A DNA stretch of 5,676 nt from Chloroflexota bacterium (GCA_020850915.1 JADZDV010000114.1:1-5676); one strand, 5' to 3'. Positions 1-5,676 are shown, numbered from the stretch's first letter. Translations and numbers: made by a program. The notes: generated by a model from the sequence alone, not told the origin.

Positions 1-248
1 ACACCGAGCCCCAGGCGTACTCGCCAGAGGGCTAGGACGCCGCCAACCTGATCATCGCCGCGATCAAAGCCGGCAAGAAGGACCGGGCCGGTGTCCTGGA
101 GTACGTCAAGCAGGCCAAGTTCCAGGGCGTCGCGAAAGCCTATTCTTTCCAGTCCAACGGCGAGCTCAATGGCACGACGATGCACCTGTACAAGGTAGCC
201 GACGGCAAGATCAAGTGGCTCGGAGTCTCGGACGACCTGTTGAAGTGA
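1..248 (+). pseudogene. Liv-type ABC transporter substrate-binding protein, C-terminal part, interrupted by in-frame TAG
   Basis: Reading codons from position 3 gives a GC3-rich frame ending at TGA 246-248. Its sequence has the look of the last lobe of LivK-like (periplasmic binding protein type I) solute receptors: TEPQAYSPEG, then a stop, then DAANLIIAAIKAG, and near the end the strand-turn-strand pattern NGTTMHLYKVADGKIKWLG. In this family the first motif is normally followed by Tyr-Asp-Ala. Here the tyrosine position is TAG at 33-35, one base away from TAC or TAT, and 70 sense codons follow before the natural stop. The gene lies directly upstream of livH, as receptor genes usually do, and would deliver substrate to the permease outside the membrane. 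The 5' part lies outside the window, so signal peptide and full length cannot be judged. The interruption could be a real nonsense mutation or a base-call error. The family call is fairly firm; the substrate is unknown. Confidence 0.78.
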
Positions 249-264
249 CGCGGAGGCCGTGCAG

Positions 265-280
265 CCGGTGGACCGGTGGG
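265..280. repeat. Tandem 8-bp repeat in the receptor-livH gap
   Basis: CCGGTGGA at 265-272 is followed at once by CCGGTGGG at 273-280. The same stretch contains the inverted pair CCGGT/ACCGG (265-269 and 272-276), separated by only two bases, which is too tight for a normal RNA hairpin. The 65-bp gap (249-313) has no T-run and no clear promoter, so the receptor and transporter genes are probably co-transcribed. The repeat could be chance in GC-rich DNA. Confidence 0.3.
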
Positions 281-313
281 GCCCGCGGCAGATGAGCGGA
301 TTCAGGGTCTGAG

Positions 314-1252
314 ATGTCCTGTGTGAACAGCCTCGAGGCGCAGTTTTTTTCGAGCCTCCTGTACGGGCTGACGCTCGGCTGCATCTACGCGCTGTTCGCG
401 CTGGGCTACAGCATGGTGTACGGCGTGCTTGGCCTGATCAATTTCGCCCACTCCGAAGTGTTCATGATCGGCAGCTTCGCCGCGCTGGGCGTCCTGGTGG
501 TCCTGACGCCGGTGATCCAGGCCGGGCAAGTCCCGCTCATCCTGGCGCTCAGCGTGGCGGCGTTGGTGGCGATCCTCGTTGCAGGGGTCGCCGCCGTCGC
601 CCTCGAGGTGGTGGCCTACCGACCGCTCCGCATCCGCAACGCGCCACGACACGCGGCGATGATCTCGGGAATGGGCGCCAGCATCTTCCTGCAGGAAGTT
701 TTCGCCATCAAGTTCGGCCGGAACATCCTAGCCTTCCCGGAAGTCTGGCCGTCGACGCCGCTCCTGCAGATCGGCGACGGACTGTTGACCAACAAGATGC
801 TGGTGATCGGCGCCTCGACGATCGTGATGCTGCTGGTGGTGGACTACGTGGTGGGCTCCACGCGGATCGGCCGGGGTATCCGCGCGATGGCGCAGGAGCC
901 GCGGGCCGCGATTCTCACCGGGGTCGACGTCTCAACCGTCGTGCTCATTACGTTCCTGATCGGCGGGCTGTGTGCCGGGCTGGGTGGGTTCCTGTACGGC
1001 ATGTACTACACCAAGACGGTGTACTACGTCGGGTTCGTGCCTGGCATCAAGGCCTTCGCGGCGGCGGTGCTGGGAGGGGTAGGCAACATGCGGGGAGCGG
1101 TGCTGGGCGGTCTGACGCTCGGTCTGATGGAGAACTTCGGCGTGGTCTGCATCCCGACGCAGCTCAAGGACGTGATCGCCTTCGGCGTACTGGTCCTGGT
1201 GCTGCTCTTCCGCCCCAGCGGTCTGTTTGGCCAGAGGCTGGCCGGGCGATGA
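314..1252 (+). CDS. livH: Branched-chain amino acid-type ABC transporter permease LivH
   Basis: Inner-membrane permease of the Liv family, one of the two half-channels of the importer. The product has 312 residues, close to the usual length. Most of it is hydrophobic helix. Hallmarks are the early LINFAHSEVFMIG segment (residues 41-53; the family has NFAHG/S here), the cytoplasmic coupling loop GRGIRAMAQEPRAAILTGVD (187-206) that docks on the ATPase, a glycine-rich stretch AFAAAVLGGVGNMRGAVLGG (247-266) typical of LivH, and the terminal FRPSGLFG (299-306). The ATG at 314 is preceded by a modest AGGG (304-307, six bases away). GTG at 323 is a possible alternative start. The stop codon overlaps the start of the next gene in an ATGA, indicating translational coupling. 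Nothing is truncated. The family is secure; the transported solute is not shown by the sequence. Confidence 0.95.
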   Translation: MSCVNSLEAQFFSSLLYGLTLGCIYALFALGYSMVYGVLGLINFAHSEVFMIGSFAALGVLVVLTPVIQAGQVPLILALSVAALVAILVAGVAAVALEVVAYRPLRIRNAPRHAAMISGMGASIFLQEVFAIKFGRNILAFPEVWPSTPLLQIGDGLLTNKMLVIGASTIVMLLVVDYVVGSTRIGRGIRAMAQEPRAAILTGVDVSTVVLITFLIGGLCAGLGGFLYGMYYTKTVYYVGFVPGIKAFAAAVLGGVGNMRGAVLGGLTLGLMENFGVVCIPTQLKDVIAFGVLVLVLLFRPSGLFGQRLAGR

Positions 1253-3102
1253 GAGCGCGGCTGGCGGTCCGCCTGCGCAAGCTCGATGGCGATACGTTCG
1301 AAACCGCCGTGGTGGCGGTGGTGCTGGTCCTCGCTGCCGTCTTCGGCCTGCGAGTCTTTGGCGTCGGCTCGTCGTACTGGAGCTCGGTGCTGGTGCTGGG
1401 CGGTATCTACGTGCTGCTGGCGCTCGGGCTCAACGTGGTCGTCGGCTACGCCGGCCTGCTCGATCTCGGCTACGCCGGCTTCTGGGCCATCGGCGCCTAC
1501 ACCACCGGCGTGGTGACCGGGAAGGCGCCGTTCCACCCCTTCGAGCTCAGCATCTGGTGGGCGATCCCGGTCGCGGTGGTCGCCGTTGTGTTGAGCGGCA
1601 TGTTCCTGGGCGTCGCGACACTGCGCGTCCGCGGCGATTACCTCGCCATCGTGACCCTTGGGTTCGGCGAGATCGTGCGGATCCTGGCGAACTCCTGGGA
1701 CGGTCTGACCAACGGGCCGGCCGGCATCACCAACATCCCGCACCCGGTCCTGGGCGGGCTGGACTTCGGGCTCGATCCTCGCCCCTATATCGGGTTGCTC
1801 TGCGTGCTGATCGGCATCATGATGGTGGCCATCTCGCGCCTCTGGAACTCGCGGATTGGCCGCAGTTGGATGGCGGTCAGGACCGATGAGGACGCGGCGG
1901 AAGCGATGGGGGTGCCGTCGTTCCGAATGAAGCTCCTGGCGTTCGCGACCGGCGCCGCCACCGCCGGACTGGCCGGCGTCCTGTACGCCTCGTACGTCGC
2001 CTACATCACGCCCGGGAATTTCGTCATCACGGTCGCCATCCTGATCCTTGCCGCGGTCGTCCTCGGCGGGATGGGCCGCATGAGCGGCGTCGTGCTCGGG
2101 GCGCTCGGCGTGGTCGCGCTGCCAGAGGTCTTCCGCGACTTCGAGCAGGGCCGCTTCCTGATTTTCGGCGCGGTCCTGGTGGTCATGATGATCGTCCGGC
2201 CCCAGGGGCTGCTGCCGGCCCGGGCGCGGAGATACAACCTGGATGCCCTCCCCGAGACGCCGACGCCGATCGCGCTGGGGCAGGGCGTGATGATTCCGCC
2301 GGCTGCTGGCGGGAGTGAAGAGGCGAGCGACTCGCCCCTCCGGCTGCTGGAGTGTCGGGACGTGGTGCGCCGGTTCGGCGGACTGACTGCGCTCAATGGC
2401 GTCAGCTTTGGAGTTCAGCGGGGCGCGATCTTCGCGATCATCGGCCCGAACGGTGCCGGCAAGAGCACGCTGTTCGATCTCATCGCTGGCATGCGCCCGC
2501 CAAACGCCGGCCAGATCTGGTTTGACGGCCGCTCGCTGGCTGGCCGCGCGCCGCATGACATCACCCGCCTGGGGATCGCCCGCACATTCCAACTGATCCG
2601 CCTGTTCGGCGCCAGCTCGGTGGCCGAAAACGTGCTGGTGGGTGGCGACGCGCACCCCCGGGCCTCCGCCCTGGACGCCGTCCTCCGGACCCCGCGCGAG
2701 CGCCGGGCCGAGCGCGGCGCGCTCGAGTCGGCGCGGGACATTCTCGACTTCTGCGGCATCCGCGCGCTGGCGAACGAGGCGGCCGGGAACCTCTCCTATG
2801 GTGACCAGCGGCGGGTGGAGATCGCCCGCGCCCTCGCAACCCGCCCGCGGTTGCTCCTGCTCGACGAGCCGGCTGCCGGTATGAACCCGCGCGAGAAGTA
2901 CGGCCTGATGGCCCTGATCCGTGCGGTCCGTGATGCCGGTATCACGGTGGTCATCATCGAGCACGATATGAGCATGATCATGAATCTGTCGGACGAGGTC
3001 CTGGTCCTCGACCATGGCGTGGTCATAGCCGATGGCCTGCCGGAGCAGGTGAGCCGCGATCCGACGGTCGTCGAGGCCTACCTCGGAGCGGACGTCGCAT
3101 GA
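1249..3102 (+). CDS. livM/livG: Fused LivM permease - LivG ATP-binding protein of Liv-type ABC importer
   Basis: A single 617-residue reading frame joins two subunits that are usually separate. Residues 1 to about 321 are a LivM permease. They have many hydrophobic segments, the LivM signature VRGDYLAIVTLGFGEIVRI (127-145), NGPAGI (155-160), the coupling loop around GRSWMAVRTDEDAAEAMGV (204-222) and the terminal RPQGL (317-321). A polar, proline-containing linker of about 40 residues follows. From about 363 a complete LivG ATPase begins: Walker A GPNGAGKST (399-407), Q-loop Gln448 in TFQLIRLF, signature LSYGDQ (515-520), Walker B with DE at 539-540, and H-loop His572 in IIEHDM. LSYGDQ instead of LSGGQ is normal for LivG. 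The frame stays open upstream to 970, but the start is placed at ATG 1249, where it overlaps the livH stop (ATGA) and has AGAGG at 1233-1237. Upstream codons only shadow livH. No stop or frameshift lies at the junction, and the fusion is a known architecture in some GC-rich lineages. Confidence 0.95.
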   Translation: MRARLAVRLRKLDGDTFETAVVAVVLVLAAVFGLRVFGVGSSYWSSVLVLGGIYVLLALGLNVVVGYAGLLDLGYAGFWAIGAYTTGVVTGKAPFHPFELSIWWAIPVAVVAVVLSGMFLGVATLRVRGDYLAIVTLGFGEIVRILANSWDGLTNGPAGITNIPHPVLGGLDFGLDPRPYIGLLCVLIGIMMVAISRLWNSRIGRSWMAVRTDEDAAEAMGVPSFRMKLLAFATGAATAGLAGVLYASYVAYITPGNFVITVAILILAAVVLGGMGRMSGVVLGALGVVALPEVFRDFEQGRFLIFGAVLVVMMIVRPQGLLPARARRYNLDALPETPTPIALGQGVMIPPAAGGSEEASDSPLRLLECRDVVRRFGGLTALNGVSFGVQRGAIFAIIGPNGAGKSTLFDLIAGMRPPNAGQIWFDGRSLAGRAPHDITRLGIARTFQLIRLFGASSVAENVLVGGDAHPRASALDAVLRTPRERRAERGALESARDILDFCGIRALANEAAGNLSYGDQRRVEIARALATRPRLLLLDEPAAGMNPREKYGLMALIRAVRDAGITVVIIEHDMSMIMNLSDEVLVLDHGVVIADGLPEQVSRDPTVVEAYLGADVA

Positions 3103-3887
3103 GCTCGATCGCCGCCACGGCGACCGCGTCACTCCAGCCCCCGACTGACGAACTGGTCCTCGAGGTCCACGGTCTCAAGGTCCGCTACGGTCCGATCGAG
3201 GCCGTGCACGGGATCGACCTGGAGGTGCGCCGCGGCGAGATCGTCACGATCATCGGCGCGAACGGGGCGGGGAAGACGTCCACGCTGCTGGCCATCTCTG
3301 GCGTTCAGCGGGCGACGGCCGGCGTGGTCCGATTCCTCGGCCAGGAGATCCAGGACCTGCCCGGCCACCGCATCGCGGCGATGGGGCTGGGGCATGTCCC
3401 GGAGGGGCGGCGCGTCTTTCCGCGCATGTCGGTCTGGGAGAACCTCGCGATGGGCACCTACGCCCGGCGAACGGTGCCGTCGGCCGAGGACCTCGAACGC
3501 GTCTTCAAGCTCTTCCCCGTCTTGAAGGAGCGCTTACGGCAACTGGCCGGAACCCTGTCCGGCGGCGAGCAGCAGATGCTGGCGATCGGCCGCGCGCTGG
3601 TGGCGCGACCACAACTCCTGTTGCTCGACGAGCCCTCGATGGGCCTGGCGCCCCGCCTGGTTGCGACCATCTTCGCGCTGATTCGGGAGATCAATGCGGC
3701 CGGGGTGACCATGCTGCTCGTCGAGCAGAACGCCCGGATGGCCCTCCGGGCCGCCGATCGCGCATACGTGCTTGAATCTGGCGCCGTCACACTGCAGGCC
3801 CCGGCGGAAAGCCTGCTCGACGACGACGCGGTTCGCGCTGCCTACCTGGGGGCGCCGGCTGAGGCTCCAACAAGCCCACCGCCGTAG
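3099..3887 (+). CDS. livF: Liv-type ABC transporter ATP-binding protein LivF
   Basis: Cytoplasmic ATPase that pairs with the LivG half of the preceding protein to power import. The product has 262 residues, slightly longer than typical LivF because of an N-terminal extension of about 15 residues and a proline-rich tail (APAEAPTSPPP). Motifs in order: Walker A GANGAGKTS (53-61); VPEGRRVFPRM (100-110), the LivF form of the Q-loop region with Glu in place of Gln; ABC signature LSGGEQQ (153-159); Walker B LLLLDEP (173-179) with catalytic Glu178; and LLVEQN (206-211), with Gln210 where most ABC ATPases have the switch histidine. These departures are normal for LivF. The ATG overlaps the previous stop as ATGA, with GGAG at 3085-3088 as likely ribosome binding site. 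It terminates with TAG at 3885-3887. Confidence 0.96.
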   Translation: MSSIAATATASLQPPTDELVLEVHGLKVRYGPIEAVHGIDLEVRRGEIVTIIGANGAGKTSTLLAISGVQRATAGVVRFLGQEIQDLPGHRIAAMGLGHVPEGRRVFPRMSVWENLAMGTYARRTVPSAEDLERVFKLFPVLKERLRQLAGTLSGGEQQMLAIGRALVARPQLLLLDEPSMGLAPRLVATIFALIREINAAGVTMLLVEQNARMALRAADRAYVLESGAVTLQAPAESLLDDDAVRAAYLGAPAEAPTSPPP

Positions 3888-3910
3888 CGGCCCGGCCCGC
3901 TTTTCGCCCG

Positions 3911-3921
3911 GTGGTGACCAC
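3911..3921. other. 11-bp palindrome between livF and the hydrolase gene
   Basis: GTGGTGACCAC is a perfect inverted repeat (GTGGT and ACCAC around a central G), ending seven bases before the hydrolase Shine-Dalgarno. It could be half-sites for a small regulator or simply chance. The 54-bp gap (3888-3941) shows no terminator, so the hydrolase is likely in the same transcript as the transporter. Confidence 0.25.
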
Positions 3922-3927
3922 AATCCT

Positions 3928-3932
3928 GGAGG
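3928..3932 (+). promoter_or_regulatory. Shine-Dalgarno GGAGG that fixes the GTG start of the hydrolase
   Basis: A full GGAGG nine bases upstream of GTG 3942 is the best ribosome binding site in front of any intact gene here. It supports GTG 3942 as the start instead of a later ATG. Confidence 0.8.
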
Positions 3933-3941
3933 ATCCCGAAC

Positions 3942-5153
3942 GTGCCGAGGTTCAGTCGCAGCGGTCAGACCTGGATTCTCGATCGGTTCGTCCAGACGCT
4001 AGGCATCGATGCGCTCATGCCCGAGGTCATGTTGCTCTTCGCCAGCCCGGTTATGGGCTTCAACCCGGCCGATCTGGCGCGGATCGTTGAGCGCACCCGC
4101 GGCGTCGCGAGCATGCGGCGCGAGTACGAGCGCGCGGCTCGCCGGCGCGAGGCGATCGCTCGTGAGGCTGAAGCGAGCAACCACACCGCGACCGCCCGGC
4201 GCAACTACCACCAGGCGGCGCTGTTCTACGGTCTTGCCCAGTACACCATCCAGCAGGATGGCAGCTCACTCAAGGCGTCGCTCCACCGTCAGAGCCAGGA
4301 GTGCTACGCCGGGGTGATCAGGCTGGCCACGAGTCCAATCGAGAAGGTGGAGATCCCCTTCGTGGATGATCCCCCCTACGCCGCGGGCAGTTTCCCGGCC
4401 CTGCTCCACCTGCCCGCCGGCCAGGGCCCCTGGCCATGCGTGATCTTCATCTGCGGTACGGACATGTACAAGGAGCAGGTGCCCAACCCGGAGGACAACA
4501 TCTTCGCCAAGCGGGGGCTTGCCTGCCTGACGATCGACGGTCCCGGCCAGGCTGAGAGTCTGCTCCGGGGCCTGAAGGTTCGCGTCGAAACCTGGAACTA
4601 CGAGCGCGCGGTCAGTGCCGCGATCGACTATCTGGAGCAACGGCCCGAGATCGATCGCGAGCGGATCGCGGTGATGGGCGTCAGCACCGGCTCCTACTGG
4701 GCGCCACGCGCCGCGATCTGGGAGGCGCGGCACCAGAACCGGATCAAGGCGTGCGCCGGGCTGATGGCCGACTGGGAGACTGGCTTCGTGACCGAGTTCG
4801 AGTTTGCCCAGCCCAACTTCAAGAGCAACTACATGTACATGGCCGGCGAGCAGGACGAGGTCCGCTTCGACGAGCTCGCCCCGCTCCACACCCTGGATGG
4901 CTTGATCCAGGAGGTGACCTGTCCGGTCCTGATGGCGCTCGGCGAGTTCGACGAGCTGTGTGGCGTCGAGCAGGTCGAGCAGATCATGCAACAGGTCAGA
5001 ACGCCCCACGAGCTGCGCGTCTACGAGAACGAGTTCCACCCGATGGGGGGCGTCGCCATCGAGGCATGGGGGGGCGCGCTAGACTGGATCGGCGATCGGC
5101 TGGCCGGTCGCCCGGCCGAGCCGGAGGTCCGCCGGTTCGTCGAGAAAGCGTAA
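3942..5153 (+). CDS. Alpha/beta hydrolase of the FrsA / dihydroxypseudooxynicotine hydrolase-like group
   Basis: A 403-residue enzyme, probably cytoplasmic because no signal peptide is visible. Residues 1 to about 130 form a charged, mainly helical N-terminal domain, as in FrsA and DHPON hydrolase. The alpha/beta core follows. It has ICGTDMYKE (170-178) in the oxyanion-hole region, the group's marker DGPGQAES (199-206; DHPON hydrolase has DGPGQGE), and the nucleophile elbow GVSTG with Ser248. It also has Asp337 in GEFDELCG as likely acid and His366 in NEFHPMGG as likely base. The triad order and spacing fit the fold. An acidic patch ADWET (276-280), about 30 residues after the serine, may matter for specificity. 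Known relatives cleave C-C bonds in beta-diketone-like substrates, esters or amides, so the exact reaction cannot be assigned. The gene lies 54 bp after livF with its own strong Shine-Dalgarno, suggesting it acts on the imported solute. It ends with TAA. A general esterase or S9-type peptidase is the alternative. Confidence 0.87.
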   Translation: MPRFSRSGQTWILDRFVQTLGIDALMPEVMLLFASPVMGFNPADLARIVERTRGVASMRREYERAARRREAIAREAEASNHTATARRNYHQAALFYGLAQYTIQQDGSSLKASLHRQSQECYAGVIRLATSPIEKVEIPFVDDPPYAAGSFPALLHLPAGQGPWPCVIFICGTDMYKEQVPNPEDNIFAKRGLACLTIDGPGQAESLLRGLKVRVETWNYERAVSAAIDYLEQRPEIDRERIAVMGVSTGSYWAPRAAIWEARHQNRIKACAGLMADWETGFVTEFEFAQPNFKSNYMYMAGEQDEVRFDELAPLHTLDGLIQEVTCPVLMALGEFDELCGVEQVEQIMQQVRTPHELRVYENEFHPMGGVAIEAWGGALDWIGDRLAGRPAEPEVRRFVEKA

Positions 5154-5160
5154 TCCCGGA

Positions 5161-5189
5161 CGGCCTTGGGCCGAGCGGCGCATGCTCGG
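5161..5189 (+). terminator. Possible weak terminator hairpins after the hydrolase
   Basis: Two mutually exclusive hairpins start eight bases after the stop codon. One is CGGCC-TTG-GGCCG (5161-5173). The other is CCGAGC, a seven-base loop, then GCTCGG (5171-5189). Neither is followed by a T-run, only by GT-rich sequence, so factor-independent termination is doubtful. Confidence 0.3.
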
Positions 5190-5407
5190 GCGTGGTGTGT
5201 CGAACGCCGGGCGCGGCCCAGGTCGGGGGCTCGGGGTTGGCGATGGTCAAACCAACACGGCCACCTCTGGTTCGGGAACGCGTGGGATCGCGCGCTACGG
5301 GTGTGTGAACCGTGCCAGCGATGCTCCGGCCGGTGCGAATTTGGTTGACGAGCACTCCTTGTCCGCCCAAAGCTCCGACAACCCGTCTGCGTCTCAGCGC
5401 GCCTTGC

Positions 5408-5423
5408 CGGGCAGCGCTGCCCG
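5408..5423. promoter_or_regulatory. Perfect 16-bp palindrome upstream of the Rid-like gene (operator or hairpin candidate)
   Basis: CGGGCAGCGCTGCCCG equals its own reverse complement across all 16 bases. It ends 12 bases before the GAGGAGG ribosome binding site and 29 bases before the ATG. As DNA it has the symmetry of a dimeric repressor site. As RNA it would fold into a six-base-pair stem with a GCGC loop beside the ribosome binding site. No particular regulator is recognised. Confidence 0.45.
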
Positions 5424-5435
5424 ACGTTGTACCAC

Positions 5436-5442
5436 GAGGAGG
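5436..5442 (+). promoter_or_regulatory. Strong Shine-Dalgarno GAGGAGG of the Rid-like gene
   Basis: GAGGAGG lies ten bases before ATG 5453 and points to a real translation start there, even though the reading frame is stopped after 13 codons. Confidence 0.7.
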
Positions 5443-5452
5443 TGCGATCGTC

Positions 5453-5676
5453 ATGGTTCGAGGGCGTTTCTGGTATCCACCTGAGCTCCAGTGACTTCCA
5501 GTTGCGCCAACGGGCTGCCGAGTCGGCCAGTTCCTGTTCCTGTCGGCGCAGGTCCCGCGAGACCTCGAGACGGGCGCGATGGTTCGCGAGCTGTGGGAGC
5601 TCCCGGCGGATGCGCAGGAGAAGCTCGTCACCGGCTTCGAGCACCGGGACGGGCGCGAAGGCCCAATCAAAGCTCA
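5453..5676 (+). pseudogene. Rid (YjgF/YER057c/UK114)-like protein gene, interrupted by in-frame TGA and cut by the window end
   Basis: ATG 5453, behind a strong GAGGAGG, opens the frame MVRGRFWYPPELQ and meets TGA at 5492-5494. The same frame then continues without another stop for 60 codons to the window edge, with nearly every codon ending in G or C. It reads VGQFLFLSAQVPRDLETGAM, then an acidic helical stretch WELPADAQEKL, then FEHRDGREGPIKA. The first block matches the start of Rid-family proteins (hydrophobic strand, S-G/A-Q, P-x-D, x-T-G). The stretch that follows is longer than in canonical RidA, suggesting a divergent subfamily. Rid proteins hydrolyse reactive imines or enamines, or assist in N-containing compound catabolism. 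No ATG, GTG or TTG follows the stop before residue 29 of the continuation, past the first core strand, so internal initiation would not give a whole protein. The stop could be a true mutation or a base error. The family call rests on remembered motifs over a partial sequence. Confidence 0.6.

Larger units (their letters stand above)
5154..5452. other. 299-bp intergenic region between hydrolase and Rid-like gene
   Basis: I see no convincing gene here. Open frames exist on both strands, but their translations are arginine, glycine and serine rich with no recognisable motif. G/C enrichment at third positions fades compared with the genes on either side, and A+T is somewhat higher in 5330-5400. 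The region holds overlapping potential hairpins just after the hydrolase stop and a 16-bp palindrome near its end. TTGACG at 5345-5350 resembles a -35 box but has no acceptable -10 partner. Given its length and the palindrome, it may contain the promoter and control site for the downstream gene. Confidence 0.6.

Noticed and set aside
33..35. Programmed readthrough or special amino acid insertion at TAG 33 and TGA 5492
   Set aside because: TAG and TGA both end intact genes in this window. I saw no recoding hairpin immediately after either stop, and Rid or Liv receptor proteins are not known selenoproteins or pyrrolysine proteins.
970..1248. N-terminal extension of the LivM-LivG frame upstream of ATG 1249
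   Set aside because: These 93 codons are livH read out of frame and give an Arg/Gly-rich sequence. The ATGA overlap and the normal LivM N-terminus favour 1249.
1024..3132. Very long open frame on the minus strand (702 codons) opposite livH, livM/livG and livF
   Set aside because: Its translation is full of His, Asp, Arg and Gln with no domain motif. It is the expected antisense shadow of GC3-rich genes whose + strand products carry full ABC transporter signatures.
5345..5373. TTGACG as a -35 promoter element for the Rid-like gene
   Set aside because: The sequence 16-18 bases downstream (CAAAGC or AAAGCT) is a poor -10 box, so I do not call a promoter.
5182..5484. Plus-strand open frame of 100 codons after the hydrolase
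   Set aside because: Gly/Ser/Arg-rich with no recognisable fold, no good ribosome binding site, and it overlaps the better-supported Rid-like start in another frame.
4996..5670. Two minus-strand open frames covering the end of the hydrolase gene, the gap and the Rid-like gene
   Set aside because: They run antisense through the hydrolase C-terminus, which includes its catalytic His, and through the Rid-like frame. The 5495-5674 stretch on the + strand has clearer third-position G/C bias and family motifs, while the minus translations show none.
1..5676. CRISPR array, tRNA, rRNA, insertion sequence or attachment site
   Set aside because: No regularly spaced repeats, no tRNA-like cloverleaf, no transposase motif and no terminal inverted repeats were seen on either strand.

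Overview
This is a high-GC window (by eye roughly two thirds G+C, with a strong preference for G or C at third codon positions). It comes from a bacterium, and every gene I can support reads on the + strand. The split permease/ATPase layout with a LivM-LivG fusion, together with the GC content, suggests a Chloroflexota (Thermomicrobia-like), actinobacterial or similar GC-rich soil lineage. The sequence alone does not settle which.

Layout. Positions 1-248 hold the 3' end of a branched-chain-amino-acid-type (LivK-like) periplasmic or lipoprotein substrate-binding protein, with an in-frame TAG where the family has a tyrosine. After a 65-bp gap come three tightly packed transporter genes: livH permease (314-1252), a fused livM permease plus livG ATPase (1249-3102), and livF ATPase (3099-3887). 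The two junctions are 4-bp ATGA overlaps. After 54 bp, and behind a clear Shine-Dalgarno sequence, comes a 403-residue alpha/beta hydrolase (3942-5153, GTG start). It resembles the FrsA / 2,6-dihydroxypseudooxynicotine hydrolase / Ayg1 group. A 299-bp noncoding gap (5154-5452) holds possible hairpins and a perfect 16-bp palindrome. It leads to the start of a Rid (YjgF/YER057c/UK114)-like gene at 5453. That gene has a strong Shine-Dalgarno but is interrupted by an in-frame TGA at 5492-5494, and it runs off the window edge.

How it fits together. The binding protein would capture a solute outside the membrane. LivH and the LivM half would form the channel, and the LivG half plus LivF would power import. 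The hydrolase and the Rid-like protein are plausible cytoplasmic enzymes acting on the imported compound. A hydrolase of this family and a Rid protein next to a Liv-type importer suggest that the substrate may be an amide, N-heterocycle or aromatic degradation intermediate rather than leucine, isoleucine or valine. That is inference from context.

The most notable observations are the two genes at the window edges. Each is broken by a single in-frame stop, while the central four genes are intact. Both kinds of stop involved (TAG, TGA) are also used as ordinary terminators in this window, which argues against a changed genetic code.
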